Below, piece by piece: positions 55,409 to 64,000 of a stretch of DNA of 64,000 nt (position 1 is the first letter of the stretch; every line of letters begins with the position of its first letter). A model generated the notes under the pieces. The model was not told where the DNA came from and did no database searches. It saw only the letters and a list, made by a program, of their open reading frames with translations. Position numbers and translations under genes: made by a program. The DNA comes from Halomarina rubra. GTDB taxonomy: Archaea; Halobacteriota; Halobacteria; Halobacteriales; Haloarculaceae. The stretch covers positions 415,454 to 479,453 of the forward strand of contig NZ_JALXFV010000003.1 in assembly GCF_023699475.1 (NCBI RefSeq), read 5' to 3'.

Positions 55409-57963
55409 TCGTAGTCGCTGCCGACGACTTCGCGGATGCGCTCGGCGGTCACGGCTCCCACACCCTTCACTTCCAGCAGGTCCTCCTCGTTCGCGGTCAT
55501 CACCGCCTCGACGCTCCCGAAGTGAGTGAGCAGCGCGCGGGCGGTCACCGGCCCGACGTCGGCGATGGAGCCGACGACGTACTCCTGTTGTTCGTCGAGC
55601 GTCTTGGCGGCCTTCTCGCCGTGGACGCTCACCTCGCGGTCGGACTCCTCCTGTTCGCGTCGGGCGATGACCTCGACGAGGTCGGCGGTGTCGGCCTCGT
55701 CGGTCGTCCGCAGAATCGAGGCCCCGAAGTCGATGGCGAGCGAGGCCAGTGCCCCGCGGATGGCGTTGGGGTGGACGTTGCGCGCGCCGTAGAGGTCCTC
55801 TCCCTCGACGACGACGACGGGCCGGGAGTAGTGCCGAGCGCCGTCTTTCACCTGCTCGAACATCGAGCGGTCGCCCCCGACGAGCGTGTCGAGGAAGTCG
55901 TCGACGGACTTGCGCTCGACGACGACGCGGTCCGAGAGCACGTAGTCGCCCACCGCGAGCGTCTCCAGCCGAGTAGTGATGCCGTCGCGCGTCGAGAGGT
56001 CCCGGGCGATGGTCGAGTCGAGTTCGCGCTGGTCGACGACGATCTCGACGGTGTCGCCGTCACCGCGGGCGGTCGCGACCGTGGCGTCCGCGCCGGGGCC
56101 GTCGTCCGTGTCGGTGGCGTCGTCGAGCGTCGAGTCGGACGCGCGTTCGTGGCGCTCTCCCCCTCCCTCTTCGCGGCCGGCGAACGCGTCGAGTCCGGAC
56201 TGGCCGTCCGAACCCCCCTCGTTTCCGGTCGACGCCTTCGCCCCCTCGCTCGATTTCGTGTCAACTGAGTCATCACTTTCGCTCGGGTCGTCGGTGGCGT
56301 CGGCTCCGCCGTTGGTCGCGGTCTGTGCGGCCGCGGGCGACGCGTCCGGGGTGGCCTCCGCCTCGTTCGCCGACTCGAACTCGTCGAGGCCGTGCTGGCC
56401 GAGTTCCTCGTTGACCTCGCCGGCGACGCCCTTCAGCTTCCGCAACTCCTCTTCCATGCGCTTCTCCTCCCTGCGCGAAATCCAGAAGTACGCCTCGTCG
56501 CGGGTGTCCTCGGCGAGCAGGACGTGGACCTTCCCCTCGGTCTGCCGACCGGTTCGACCCTTGCGCTGGATGGCACGGATGCCCTTCGGGACGGGTTCGT
56601 AGAAGAGGACGAGGTCGACCTCGGGGACGTCTAGACCCTCCTCCGCCACGCTCGTCGAGACGAGCACCTCGAACTCCCCGTTCCGGAACGCGTCGAGGGT
56701 CTCCTGCTGTTGTTTCTGGGTCATCCCGTCGGAGCCCTCCTTGTCGCCCTGCCCGACGAACCGGTGGGTCTCGAAGTGCTCGCCGAAGAACTCGGTGAGC
56801 GTCTCGGCGGTGTCGCGGGACTCGGTGAACACGATGACGCGCTCGCCTTCCTCGATGCCGAGCGTCTGTGCCAGCAGGATGCGCGCCCGACGGAACTTCG
56901 GGTGGAGGTCGTCGAACTGCTCGGCCCGGCGCATCGCCTCCTGGACCCGCGGGTCGGAGACGAACCGCTGGGAGGCCTTCGACGCCCCCGACGAGCGTGC
57001 GGCGTTGCGCTGGCGTTCGAAGTACCGCCGGAGGGACTCGACGGACTGGGTCTCGACGAGTTCGACCGCCCGCCGCAGCTTCATTATCTCGGCGTGGGCG
57101 GACATCCCCTGGTAGCCCTCCGACTGGTCGTTGCTCATCATCTTCTGGAGCTCCGAGCGGATGGAGTTGAGGTCTCGCTGGGACATCTCGGGGTTCGTCG
57201 AGCGCGTAACGCCCAACTGTTTGAGCTTCTCCAGGCGGTCGGTGATGACCTCGTTGAGCGCGTCTCGTATCTCGATGACGCCCTCGGGGAGTTCGACGCG
57301 CTCCCACTCCACCTCGGTCTTGTGGGTGAACTCGCTCACGTCCGAGTCGCCCTCGGTCATCACCTCCACCTCCCGAAGCCCGAGGTTCTCACAGACGACG
57401 AGAATCTCCTCCTTGTCCCCACCGGGCGAGGCGCTCATGCCGGTCACGAGCGGGTCCGCGGCGTCGGCGTGGTAGCGCTCGGCGATGTAACAGTAGGCGT
57501 AGTCGCCGGTCGCGCGGTGACACTCGTCGAAGGTGAGGTGGGTGACGTCTTCGAGCGAGATGCGGTTGCCGACGAGGTCGTTCTCGACGACCTGGGGGGT
57601 GGCGACGACGACCTGCGCGGACTCCCACAGTTCCGCTCGGTCGTCGGGGCGGACGCTCCCGGTGAACACGACGATGTCGTCGTCCGGAATCGTCAGCGCC
57701 TCGCGGTAGAAGTCGGCGTGCTGGTTGACCAGCGGCTTCGTCGGTGCGAGCAGCAGGGACTTCCCGCCGGTCTCGTGGAGGCGCTGTGCGGTGACGAGGA
57801 GGCTCACCGCGGTCTTCCCGAGTCCCGTCGGGAGACAGACGAGCGTGTGGTCGCGGAGCGCGGCGTCGGCGAGTTCGGCCTGGTACTCCCGGCGCTGGAG
57901 CAGGCCCGGCGTGAGGAGTGGGCCGTCGATGGTCTCGGCGTCGGACTCGCTACTGGCCGCCAT
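55405..57963 (-). CDS. hef: Hef: fused SF2 helicase and XPF/ERCC4 nuclease
   Basis: An 852-residue fork-processing protein. Helicase: Walker A LPTGLGKTAVS, DECH box TFDECHRATGDYAY, motif VI IQRKGRTGRQTEG. An acidic linker (about 525-640) follows. Nuclease: GDYVLSDRVVVERKSVDDFLDTL with the ERK-x-D core intact. It ends in a HhH region (SIADVGPVTARALLTHFGSV and VKGVGAVTAERIREV). In Haloferax Hef acts at stalled forks alongside Hjc. It is translationally linked to the downstream membrane ORF. Confidence 0.96.
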   Translation of the reverse strand: MAASSESDAETIDGPLLTPGLLQRREYQAELADAALRDHTLVCLPTGLGKTAVSLLVTAQRLHETGGKSLLLAPTKPLVNQHADFYREALTIPDDDIVVFTGSVRPDDRAELWESAQVVVATPQVVENDLVGNRISLEDVTHLTFDECHRATGDYAYCYIAERYHADAADPLVTGMSASPGGDKEEILVVCENLGLREVEVMTEGDSDVSEFTHKTEVEWERVELPEGVIEIRDALNEVITDRLEKLKQLGVTRSTNPEMSQRDLNSIRSELQKMMSNDQSEGYQGMSAHAEIMKLRRAVELVETQSVESLRRYFERQRNAARSSGASKASQRFVSDPRVQEAMRRAEQFDDLHPKFRRARILLAQTLGIEEGERVIVFTESRDTAETLTEFFGEHFETHRFVGQGDKEGSDGMTQKQQQETLDAFRNGEFEVLVSTSVAEEGLDVPEVDLVLFYEPVPKGIRAIQRKGRTGRQTEGKVHVLLAEDTRDEAYFWISRREEKRMEEELRKLKGVAGEVNEELGQHGLDEFESANEAEATPDASPAAAQTATNGGADATDDPSESDDSVDTKSSEGAKASTGNEGGSDGQSGLDAFAGREEGGGERHERASDSTLDDATDTDDGPGADATVATARGDGDTVEIVVDQRELDSTIARDLSTRDGITTRLETLAVGDYVLSDRVVVERKSVDDFLDTLVGGDRSMFEQVKDGARHYSRPVVVVEGEDLYGARNVHPNAIRGALASLAIDFGASILRTTDEADTADLVEVIARREQEESDREVSVHGEKAAKTLDEQQEYVVGSIADVGPVTARALLTHFGSVEAVMTANEEDLLEVKGVGAVTAERIREVVGSDYE

Positions 57964-58050
57964 TTGGCGATACTGACGCGCGTTCGCGGTTAAGGGTTCG
58001 CGTATCGGGGTGAAAGTGAACCGGCGAACGTCCTCGAACGCGTTGACCGC

Positions 58051-58341
58051 TCAGCGGTTGCCCGTCGCGACGAGCACGAGACCGAAGAGCACGCCCACGA
58101 CGACCAGTACGACGCCGCCGATGGCGTACAGCTCTCCGGGCGTGTACGCGAACCGGTCGCCGTACATCGTGATGGCCGCCGAGAACAGGAGGGTGAGTCC
58201 GGAGCCAGTCAGAACGGTCGCGACGTCGAAGCCGGCGGGGTTGCCGAAGTCGGGCACGGTGGCAGTAGCGCCCACCGTCGGAAAGCGCTGGGGGTTGCGA
58301 ACCCGGCGCGACGGCCGGACGCGCCACTGCCCCCTCGACAT
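58051..58341 (-). CDS. Small two-helix membrane protein
   Basis: A 96-residue protein with an Arg-rich N-terminal 30 residues and two hydrophobic segments (about 42-62 and 72-92, ELYAIGGVVLVVVGVLFGL). Its ATG shares one base with the stop of the AEC gene (TGATG), so coupled translation is likely. Family not recognised. Confidence 0.6.
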   Translation of the reverse strand: MSRGQWRVRPSRRVRNPQRFPTVGATATVPDFGNPAGFDVATVLTGSGLTLLFSAAITMYGDRFAYTPGELYAIGGVVLVVVGVLFGLVLVATGNR

Positions 58342-59252
58342 CACCCGACGAACTGGAGCACCACGAGCACGCTCGCGACCGACGCGACCGTCGTCACGAA
58401 CACGTTCGTCGAGGCGAGGTCGGCGTCGCCACCGAGTTCGCTCGCGTAGACGAACGTCGACACCGCGGTCGGCATCGCGAGCATCACCACCCCCGCGCGA
58501 GTCGTCGAGGGGTCGGCAGCGAGTGCCCAGAACACGAGGAGCGCGACGGCGGGCATCACCAGCATCTTGACGGCGACGACGCTCCCGACCGTCGAGCGGT
58601 CGACGGCGTCGCGGTCGAACGACAGCGACGCGCCGATGGCGAGCAGCGCCACCGGGAGCGCGAGCTCCGCCAGCACGCCCAGCCCCGCCGACACCGGTTC
58701 CGGAACCGGCACGCCGAGTGCGGCGACGGCGAGGCCAGCGCCCAGCGAGAGCAGTACCGGGTTGGTGAGGAAACCCCGGACCTCCGCGCGGAGGTCGGTC
58801 TCGGCGTCGGTGAGGAAGGCGAACACCCCCAGCGTCAGGGGGACCTGCGTCAGCGCGCCGACGCCGAGCAGGAGGCTCGCCTTGGCGGTCACGACGCCGC
58901 TACCGAACGCCGCCGCGACGATGGGCAGGCCGAGGAACCCGAGGTTGCCGTGGTACGACTGGACGACGGCGACGCTCCGCACGGCGGACGAGGACTCGCG
59001 GCGGTGGACGACCCAGCCGACGGCGACGACGGCGAACAGCACCGTCCAGTAGCCGACGACGAGACGCGGTTCGAGCACCTCGCCGAGGTCCTGCCCGGCG
59101 GTCGACCCGAACACGAGCGCCGGCAGCGCGACGTAGAACGCGACGGTCGTGAGCAGGTCCGCCCGCCGGTCGGTCAGGAGGCCGACCGAGCGCCCGGCGA
59201 CGCCGAGGCCCAGCACGACGAGCAGGTACAGCAGGTTCGTGACGACGCTCAC
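58341..59252 (-). CDS. AEC (auxin efflux carrier) family transporter
   Basis: A 303-residue membrane protein with ten hydrophobic segments, N-terminus LLYLLVVLGLGVAGRSVGLL, and the AEC central pattern SYHGNLGFLGLPIV. Microbial members move malate, other carboxylates or amino acids. Substrate is unknown. Coupled to a small membrane ORF. Confidence 0.85.
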   Translation of the reverse strand: MSVVTNLLYLLVVLGLGVAGRSVGLLTDRRADLLTTVAFYVALPALVFGSTAGQDLGEVLEPRLVVGYWTVLFAVVAVGWVVHRRESSSAVRSVAVVQSYHGNLGFLGLPIVAAAFGSGVVTAKASLLLGVGALTQVPLTLGVFAFLTDAETDLRAEVRGFLTNPVLLSLGAGLAVAALGVPVPEPVSAGLGVLAELALPVALLAIGASLSFDRDAVDRSTVGSVVAVKMLVMPAVALLVFWALAADPSTTRAGVVMLAMPTAVSTFVYASELGGDADLASTNVFVTTVASVASVLVVLQFVG

Positions 59253-59301
59253 TGGGAGGGCGTTCGAACGGCGGGCGGTTCGGTGTTGCGTTCCACGCCG
59301 G

Positions 59302-60519
59302 TCAGGTCGCCCCCGGAATCACGTCCGCGATGCGGTCGGCGTACTGCATCGCGAGTGTCCCGAGCACGCTCATCACGAGGACGTAGCCGACGGCGAACGC
59401 CGGGATGGTCTCGGCGAGGACGGGCGAACTCGCGCCCGCGACCAGCGCCGCGATGATGAGTGAGAACTCCCCGCGCGTGACGAGACCCGCCGCCACACGG
59501 ACCGACCGTCGCTGGTCGAGGCCGTACACCCGCCGCCCCGTCAGATACCCCGAGGCGAACTTCGAGAGCGTCGTGAGCACCACGGCCACGGCGAGCAAAC
59601 CGACGACGGCCCCGACGAGTTCGAGCTGGGTCGTCAAACCGATGTAGAAGAAGAAGACGGCCGCGAACACGTCCCGAATCGGTGCGAGCAGCCGTTCGAG
59701 CGCTTCGAGGTGGCGCGTCGACGAGAAACCCATCCCGACGAAGAAGGCGGCGACCGCCTCGCTCACCCCGAGTTCGAGCGCGATACCGCCGACGAGCGTC
59801 GCCACCGCCACCGCGCGCAACACGAACAGTTCGTTCGAGTCGACCGCGAGGTAGCGTGCGAACAGCGCCTCGCCCTTGACGACGCCCGCGACGAGCACGA
59901 GCAGGAAGCCCCCGGCGACGCCCACGCCCTGCGCGGCGCTCGCGAGGTCACCGCCACCGAGGACGACCGCCGACAGGATGGCGAGGTACAGCGCGATGGC
60001 GAGGTCCTCGAACACGAGCGTCCCGAGCATCGGTTCGGACTCGGCGTTGGCGATCCACCCCAGGTCGATGAGCGACTTCGTGATGACGGCGCTGGAGGAG
60101 ATGTAGACGACTCCGCCGAGGACGAACGCCTCGACGAGCGACCAGCCCGCGACGAGACCGATGGCGACCCCGACCGGGAAGTTCACCGCGAGGTCCAGCG
60201 CGCCCGCCGACAGCAGGCGGTCGCGACTCGCCAGCAGGCGCTCGACGCTGAACTCCAGTCCGAGGAAGAACAGCAGGAAGACGATACCCAGCTCCGCGCC
60301 GAGCGCGACGAACTCGCTGTCCGGCTGGGGCACCATCGTCGCTACCTCCGCGAGCGTCCCCGACGCGCCGGCCGCGCCGGTCGCCACCTCCCCCACGCCG
60401 ATGCCCGCGACGATGTAGAGTGGGATGACCGACACGCCCGCGCGTCGGGCGAGCACGCCCGCGAGGACGAGCGCGAGGAACATCGCCCCGACGGCGAGCA
60501 GCGTCGTCCCCTCAGCCAT
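59302..60519 (-). CDS. khtU: Cation:proton antiporter, CPA2 (KhtU/KefB-type)
   Basis: A 405-residue membrane protein with about 12-13 segments. CPA2 features include FFLGLEFSVERL, GGVVYISSSAVITKSLIDLG and VTRGEFSLIIAALVAG. No C-terminal TrkA domain is present; that regulatory part is supplied by the overlapping upstream gene. Likely K+/H+ exchange by analogy with Bacillus KhtTU; Na+ is possible. Confidence 0.88.
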   Translation of the reverse strand: MAEGTTLLAVGAMFLALVLAGVLARRAGVSVIPLYIVAGIGVGEVATGAAGASGTLAEVATMVPQPDSEFVALGAELGIVFLLFFLGLEFSVERLLASRDRLLSAGALDLAVNFPVGVAIGLVAGWSLVEAFVLGGVVYISSSAVITKSLIDLGWIANAESEPMLGTLVFEDLAIALYLAILSAVVLGGGDLASAAQGVGVAGGFLLVLVAGVVKGEALFARYLAVDSNELFVLRAVAVATLVGGIALELGVSEAVAAFFVGMGFSSTRHLEALERLLAPIRDVFAAVFFFYIGLTTQLELVGAVVGLLAVAVVLTTLSKFASGYLTGRRVYGLDQRRSVRVAAGLVTRGEFSLIIAALVAGASSPVLAETIPAFAVGYVLVMSVLGTLAMQYADRIADVIPGAT

Positions 60520-61006
60520 CCACGTCCCCGGAGACCACGCCGTCCAGTTGGCGACACGCCTCGCTCGACCCGAGGACGACGAGCGTGTCCTCGGCCAGTA
60601 TCTCGGTGTCCGCGCCGGGGTTCTCGATGGTCTCCCCGCCGCGCTGGATGGCGACGACGGAGACGCCCAACTCCTGGCGCAGTCGGGTCTCGGCGAGCGT
60701 CTTCCCGACCAGCGGGGAGTCCGCCTGGACCTTCGTCCACTCGATGAGCGTGTCGTCCGACAGCACCGTCTCGATGCTGTCGGTTCGGATGGGCTGGAAG
60801 TACGCCCCCTCCATGATGGTCCCGACCTGGCGGGCGAGACGGTCCGACAGGCCGAACAGCTTCTCGGCGTCCGCGTCCTCGGACTCTCGGAGGAACAGCT
60901 CTCGTTTCCCGGTGTTGTGGATGACGATGACCAACCGCGCCTCGCCGTCGAGTTCCACCTCGAACTTCTTGCCGACGCCCGGGAGGTCGCTCTCGTAGAC
61001 GGTCAT
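60512..61006 (-). CDS. khtT: Antiporter regulatory subunit, KhtT-like with TrkA-C domain
   Basis: A 164-residue soluble protein. The N-terminal part (TVYESDLPGVGKKFEVELDG) matches KhtT, and residues about 85-160 form a TrkA-C domain (KTLAETRLRQELGVSVVAIQ). In Bacillus KhtT binds cyclic di-AMP and gates KhtU. The ATG at 61006 is the family start. Its stop overlaps the antiporter start by 8 nt. Confidence 0.85.
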   Translation of the reverse strand: MTVYESDLPGVGKKFEVELDGEARLVIVIHNTGKRELFLRESEDADAEKLFGLSDRLARQVGTIMEGAYFQPIRTDSIETVLSDDTLIEWTKVQADSPLVGKTLAETRLRQELGVSVVAIQRGGETIENPGADTEILAEDTLVVLGSSEACRQLDGVVSGDVDG

Positions 61007-61161
61007 TACACGAACCAAGTGTGCGCCGGGTCATAACCGTCCCGACGCTGTGGGACGGTTCTCGCACCCCACGACAGACGTTGGCGAACCCCTTCGTTTC
61101 GGGTGCAGAATCGTGACACTCGGACGTGTCTGACGGTCGAAGCGTCGGCGTCGTCGACCGG

Positions 61162-61755
61162 TCAGGCCACGCCGAGGAGGTACGTCCCGAGCAGGACGCC
61201 GACGGCCGCCGCCGGCGGGATGGTGAGGTTGTCGTCGATGACGTAGGTGGCGACGACGGGTTTCACGCCGTCGGCGACGGTGGCGGCCGCCGCGCCCGCG
61301 ATGGCCGGCACCGGCGCGAGGCCGACGCCGAGCGCGATGGCGAGACACACCGCGAACATCGCGAGGAGGACGGGCGTCCCCTTCACCGACTGGAGTTCGC
61401 CCGACCCCAACAGCCCGGAGACGGGGTCGCCGAGTGCGAGCATCAACATCCCCGCGACGGCCGCGCCGGGGACGACGCTCGGGGGGAACAGCCAGGCCAC
61501 CCCGCACATCGAGACCAGGTACAGCGCGTAGCCCGCGAGGTTGTCCTGTTCGTACTCGCGGGTCAGCGTGTCGTAGATACGCCACTGGACGACCCCCGAC
61601 AGCCGCAGCGCTTCGAGGAGCAGCCCTCCCAGCGCGGCGAGCGTCCAGGCGAGTTGGACCCACCGCCACGGCACGTCGAACAGGAGGTACGCGAGCGGGA
61701 CGACCGCACCGGTGGCGTGGACCAACCGGCGCTGGACCTCTGGGGGGACGACCAC
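61162..61755 (-). CDS. Dolichol kinase-like CTP-dependent kinase
   Basis: A 197-residue membrane protein with about six segments. The CDP-alcohol/dolichol kinase pattern appears as LALGDPVSGLLGSG, KGTPVLLAMFAVC and a C-terminal DDNLTIPPAA. It would phosphorylate polyprenols used for S-layer N-glycosylation. The GTG at 61753-61755 is chosen since it sits 1 nt after the glyS stop; a GTG 12 codons upstream would overlap glyS. Confidence 0.8.
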   Translation of the reverse strand: MVVPPEVQRRLVHATGAVVPLAYLLFDVPWRWVQLAWTLAALGGLLLEALRLSGVVQWRIYDTLTREYEQDNLAGYALYLVSMCGVAWLFPPSVVPGAAVAGMLMLALGDPVSGLLGSGELQSVKGTPVLLAMFAVCLAIALGVGLAPVPAIAGAAAATVADGVKPVVATYVIDDNLTIPPAAAVGVLLGTYLLGVA

Positions 61756-61756
61756 G

Positions 61757-63505
61757 TTACTCGACCGGGTCGCCCCACTCGCGGAGGTCACCGCCGGTCC
61801 GGAGGTTGGCGATGGCCGCGGCGAGGTCGGCGACCGGCAGGCGGACCTGGTCGGTCGAGTCGCGTTCGCGCAGCGTCACGGTGTCTTCCTCCAGGGTCTC
61901 GTAGTCGACGGTGACGCCGTAGGGCGTACCGACCTCGTCCTGGCGGCGGTAGCGCCGTCCGATGGCACCCGAGTCGTCGTAGACGACGCTCAGACCGGTC
62001 TGGCGGAGCGTGCTCGCGAGGTCCTTCGCGCGCTCGTCCATGCCGTCTTTCGTCATCAGCGGGAAGACGCCGACGGTGGTCGGGGCCATCTCCGGCGGGA
62101 GAGCGAGGTACGAGCGCTGCTCGCCGTCGACCTCGTCGGTCCGGAGCGCGTGGTCGAGCACCGTCGCGACGAGACGGTCGACGCCGAACGACGGTTCGAC
62201 GACGTGGGGCGTGACGTGCTCGCCCGCCTCCGTGACCTCCTCGACGCGGTGGTCGACGGCGTCGCCGGGCACGTCGTACGTCTCGCCGTCGACGGTGACG
62301 GGGATGGGGTCGGCGTCGAAGTCGCCCTCGCCCGCGGCGGCCATCCGGTCGAGTTCCGCGGCGACGTCGCCGGCCGCGCCGCCGAACTCGGGGCCGAGCA
62401 CGCTCATGTCCGGGTCGACGACCGCCCGTTCGACGGTGACGGGGTCATCGTACTGCTGGAACACGGTGAAGTCGGCGTCGGCGTACTTCGCGTGTTTCGA
62501 GAGGTCGTAGTCGCCCCGGTAGGCGAAGCCCGTTATCTCGATCCAGTTGCCGTCGATCTCGGCCTCGGCGTCCCAGCAGTCACTGGCGTAGTGGGCGAGT
62601 TCGCCCGGCAGGTGCTGGCGGTAGCGGAACCGGTCCATGTCGACGCCGATGCGCTCGTAGAACTGCTTGGAGAGACCGAGGTAGAACGCCACCCAGTCGC
62701 TCGTGACGACGTTTCGTTCGACGGCCTCGCCGACGGTCATCGTCTCGATGCCGCCGTCGCCGTCCTGCGCGCTCGCGGAGTACAGCGGTACCTCGACGTC
62801 CGCGACGCGTTCGAGCGGCGGTTCGTCGGCCTCGGGGTCGACGAAGTGTTCCAGTTCGGCCTGCGTGAACTCTCGGACGCGGATGAGACCCCGCCGCGGC
62901 GATATCTCGTTGCGGTAGGCTCGACCGACCTGTGCGACGCCGAACGGGAGTTGGTTGCGCGCGTACTCCTTGAGCCGCGAGAACTCGACGAAGATGCCCT
63001 GTGCGGTCTCCGGGCGCAGGTAGCCCGCCTGCGAGGAGCCGGGGCCGATGGCCGTCTCGAACATGAGGTTGAAGTCGGTGACGTCGACGCCCGCGAGCGG
63101 TTCGCCACACGCCGGACAGGCGATGTCGTGGTCGGCGATGAGCGCCTCCACGTCGGGAATCGGGAGCGCCTCGGCGTCGGCGATGTCGGTCGCACCCTCG
63201 ACGAGGTGGTCGGCGCGGTGGGGTTCGCCACACGACGGGCACTCGACGATCATGTCGTCGAACGTGTCGAGGTGGCCCGACGCCTCGAAGACGGGTTCGG
63301 GCATGACGGTTGGCGCGTCGATCTCCATGTGGCCCTCGCGGGTGACGTAGCGGTCGCGCCAGGCGTCCTCGACGTTCGACTTCAGGGTCGCACCCTGCGG
63401 GCCGTAGACGTAGAAGCCCGCGACGCCGCCGTACGCCTCGCTGGCCTGGAAGAAGAAGCCCCGGCGCTTGGCGAGCTCCATCAGGTCGGTGTCGGCCTCG
63501 CTCAT
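61757..63505 (-). CDS. glyS: Glycyl-tRNA synthetase (alpha2 type)
   Basis: A 582-residue class II enzyme. Motif 1 region near YGPQGATLKSNVEDAWRDRY, two CxxC zinc pairs in the insertion (CPSCGEP and CPACGEP), motif 2 VGRAYRNEISPRRGLIRVRE, and motif 3 SFGVDRLVATVLD. The C-terminal anticodon-binding domain runs from about 475. Start at 63505 overlaps the CBS gene stop by 4 nt. Confidence 0.97.
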   Translation of the reverse strand: MSEADTDLMELAKRRGFFFQASEAYGGVAGFYVYGPQGATLKSNVEDAWRDRYVTREGHMEIDAPTVMPEPVFEASGHLDTFDDMIVECPSCGEPHRADHLVEGATDIADAEALPIPDVEALIADHDIACPACGEPLAGVDVTDFNLMFETAIGPGSSQAGYLRPETAQGIFVEFSRLKEYARNQLPFGVAQVGRAYRNEISPRRGLIRVREFTQAELEHFVDPEADEPPLERVADVEVPLYSASAQDGDGGIETMTVGEAVERNVVTSDWVAFYLGLSKQFYERIGVDMDRFRYRQHLPGELAHYASDCWDAEAEIDGNWIEITGFAYRGDYDLSKHAKYADADFTVFQQYDDPVTVERAVVDPDMSVLGPEFGGAAGDVAAELDRMAAAGEGDFDADPIPVTVDGETYDVPGDAVDHRVEEVTEAGEHVTPHVVEPSFGVDRLVATVLDHALRTDEVDGEQRSYLALPPEMAPTTVGVFPLMTKDGMDERAKDLASTLRQTGLSVVYDDSGAIGRRYRRQDEVGTPYGVTVDYETLEEDTVTLRERDSTDQVRLPVADLAAAIANLRTGGDLREWGDPVE

Positions 63506-64000
63506 AGCGACTTCAGGAGGTCCATGTCCTGGACGATGCCCACGAGGTCGCTACCGCTCATCAGCGGTATCTGCTCGATGTCGTGTTTCAGCATCTGGCG
63601 GGCGGCGAACTGCGCGGTCTTCGTCCGCGAGACGGTCACCATCTCCTCGCTCATGAACTCGCTGGCGGTGCCCTCGGGGAACTGCACGTCACGCGTCGGG
63701 ATGTAGCGGTTGCCGACGGCCTTGATACCCTCCCACTTCCAGTCGTCGTCCTCGTCGGCGATGGAGTCGCCGGTCTGGCCCTCGCCCTCGACGACCTCGG
63801 CGACCTCGATGAGGTCGGCTTCGGTGATGATGCCGACGACGTCCACCTCGTCGTCGTCCTCACCGACGACGATGCCGTAGGGGACGTCCGCGAACGACAG
63901 TTCGCGCTCGACGACCGCCAGCGGCGTCTCGGTGTAGACGCAGTTGACGGTGCGCGTCGCGAGGTCGCCGACCGCGCTCTCGCCGTCGGCGTCGCCCTCT
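63502..64000 (-). CDS. CBS-domain protein, 5' end outside the window
   Basis: At least 166 residues are visible, from EGDADGESAVGDLATRTVNC onward. The CBS pair is seen as VGIITEADLIEVAEVV and the closing strand MSGSDLVGIVQDMDLLKSL, with an acidic insertion between. CBS pairs bind adenine nucleotides. Co-transcribed with glyS (ATGA overlap), a conserved pairing in haloarchaea as far as I recall. Function unknown. Confidence 0.85.
   Translation of the reverse strand, partial: EGDADGESAVGDLATRTVNCVYTETPLAVVERELSFADVPYGIVVGEDDDEVDVVGIITEADLIEVAEVVEGEGQTGDSIADEDDDWKWEGIKAVGNRYIPTRDVQFPEGTASEFMSEEMVTVSRTKTAQFAARQMLKHDIEQIPLMSGSDLVGIVQDMDLLKSL

Overview
The window is one contiguous piece of a halophilic archaeal (class Halobacteria) chromosome. 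The reasons are very high GC with strong G/C preference at third codon positions, very acidic proteins rich in Asp and Glu, many leaderless promoters (a TATA element 26-31 nt before the ATG), Tat-type lipoprotein leaders, and archaeal-only genes (Hel308, Hef, KEOPS Cgi121, PurO, the haloarchaeal phaRPEC cluster, Brp/Blh). I cannot name the genus. I see no rRNA, CRISPR array, insertion sequence, integrase or phage gene. It reads as ordinary core chromosome with a few accessory blocks.

Layout. 1-10 kb: end of an ornithine cyclodeaminase-like gene, an APH-fold kinase, leucyl-tRNA synthetase, an AlkZ/YcaQ-like winged-helix protein, Hsp20, prephenate dehydratase and dihydrolipoamide dehydrogenase. 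9.8-12.8 kb: a helix-turn-helix/phosphoribosyltransferase regulator, a purine permease and a KaiC-like protein. 13-19.6 kb: a methyltransferase, a thiamine-type ABC operon and an AI-2E family exporter. 19.6-25.4 kb: two rhodaneses, haem-copper oxidase subunit I and a ferritin-like protein. 25.7-32.6 kb: GNAT, aspartate kinase and the pstSCAB operon. 32.9-35.3 kb: IMP cyclohydrolase, tRNA-Gln(CTG) and a GCS2-like ligase. 35.3-42.7 kb: 3-hydroxybutyrate dehydrogenase, an iron/siderophore uptake cluster and an ABC exporter. 42.8-47.3 kb: polyhydroxyalkanoate genes phaB, phaC, phaE, phaP, phaR and a divergent phaJ-like hydratase. 47.5-50.3 kb: cgi121 and hel308. 50.4-53.8 kb: a ferredoxin, lycopene cyclase, brp/blh and malate dehydrogenase. 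54.1-64 kb: a Sjogren/SSA1-like protein, a membrane ORF, hef, an AEC transporter, a KhtTU-like antiporter, dolichol kinase, glycyl-tRNA synthetase and a CBS protein cut by the window end.

Three regulatory or functional groupings stand out. (1) A 12-bp element, GTTCGTGCATAC, lies just upstream of the PRTase-domain regulator, the purine permease and purO, which suggests a purine regulon controlled by that regulator. (2) TTAGG-N4-CCTAA palindromes overlap the starts of the two iron-uptake transcription units, typical of DtxR-type iron control. The same cluster encodes a thioredoxin-reductase-like flavoprotein that appears to lack its NAD(P)H domain. (3) The PHA synthase carries an acidic linker and a C-terminal helix-hairpin-helix module, and phaR has a tandem 10-bp repeat upstream of its promoter.
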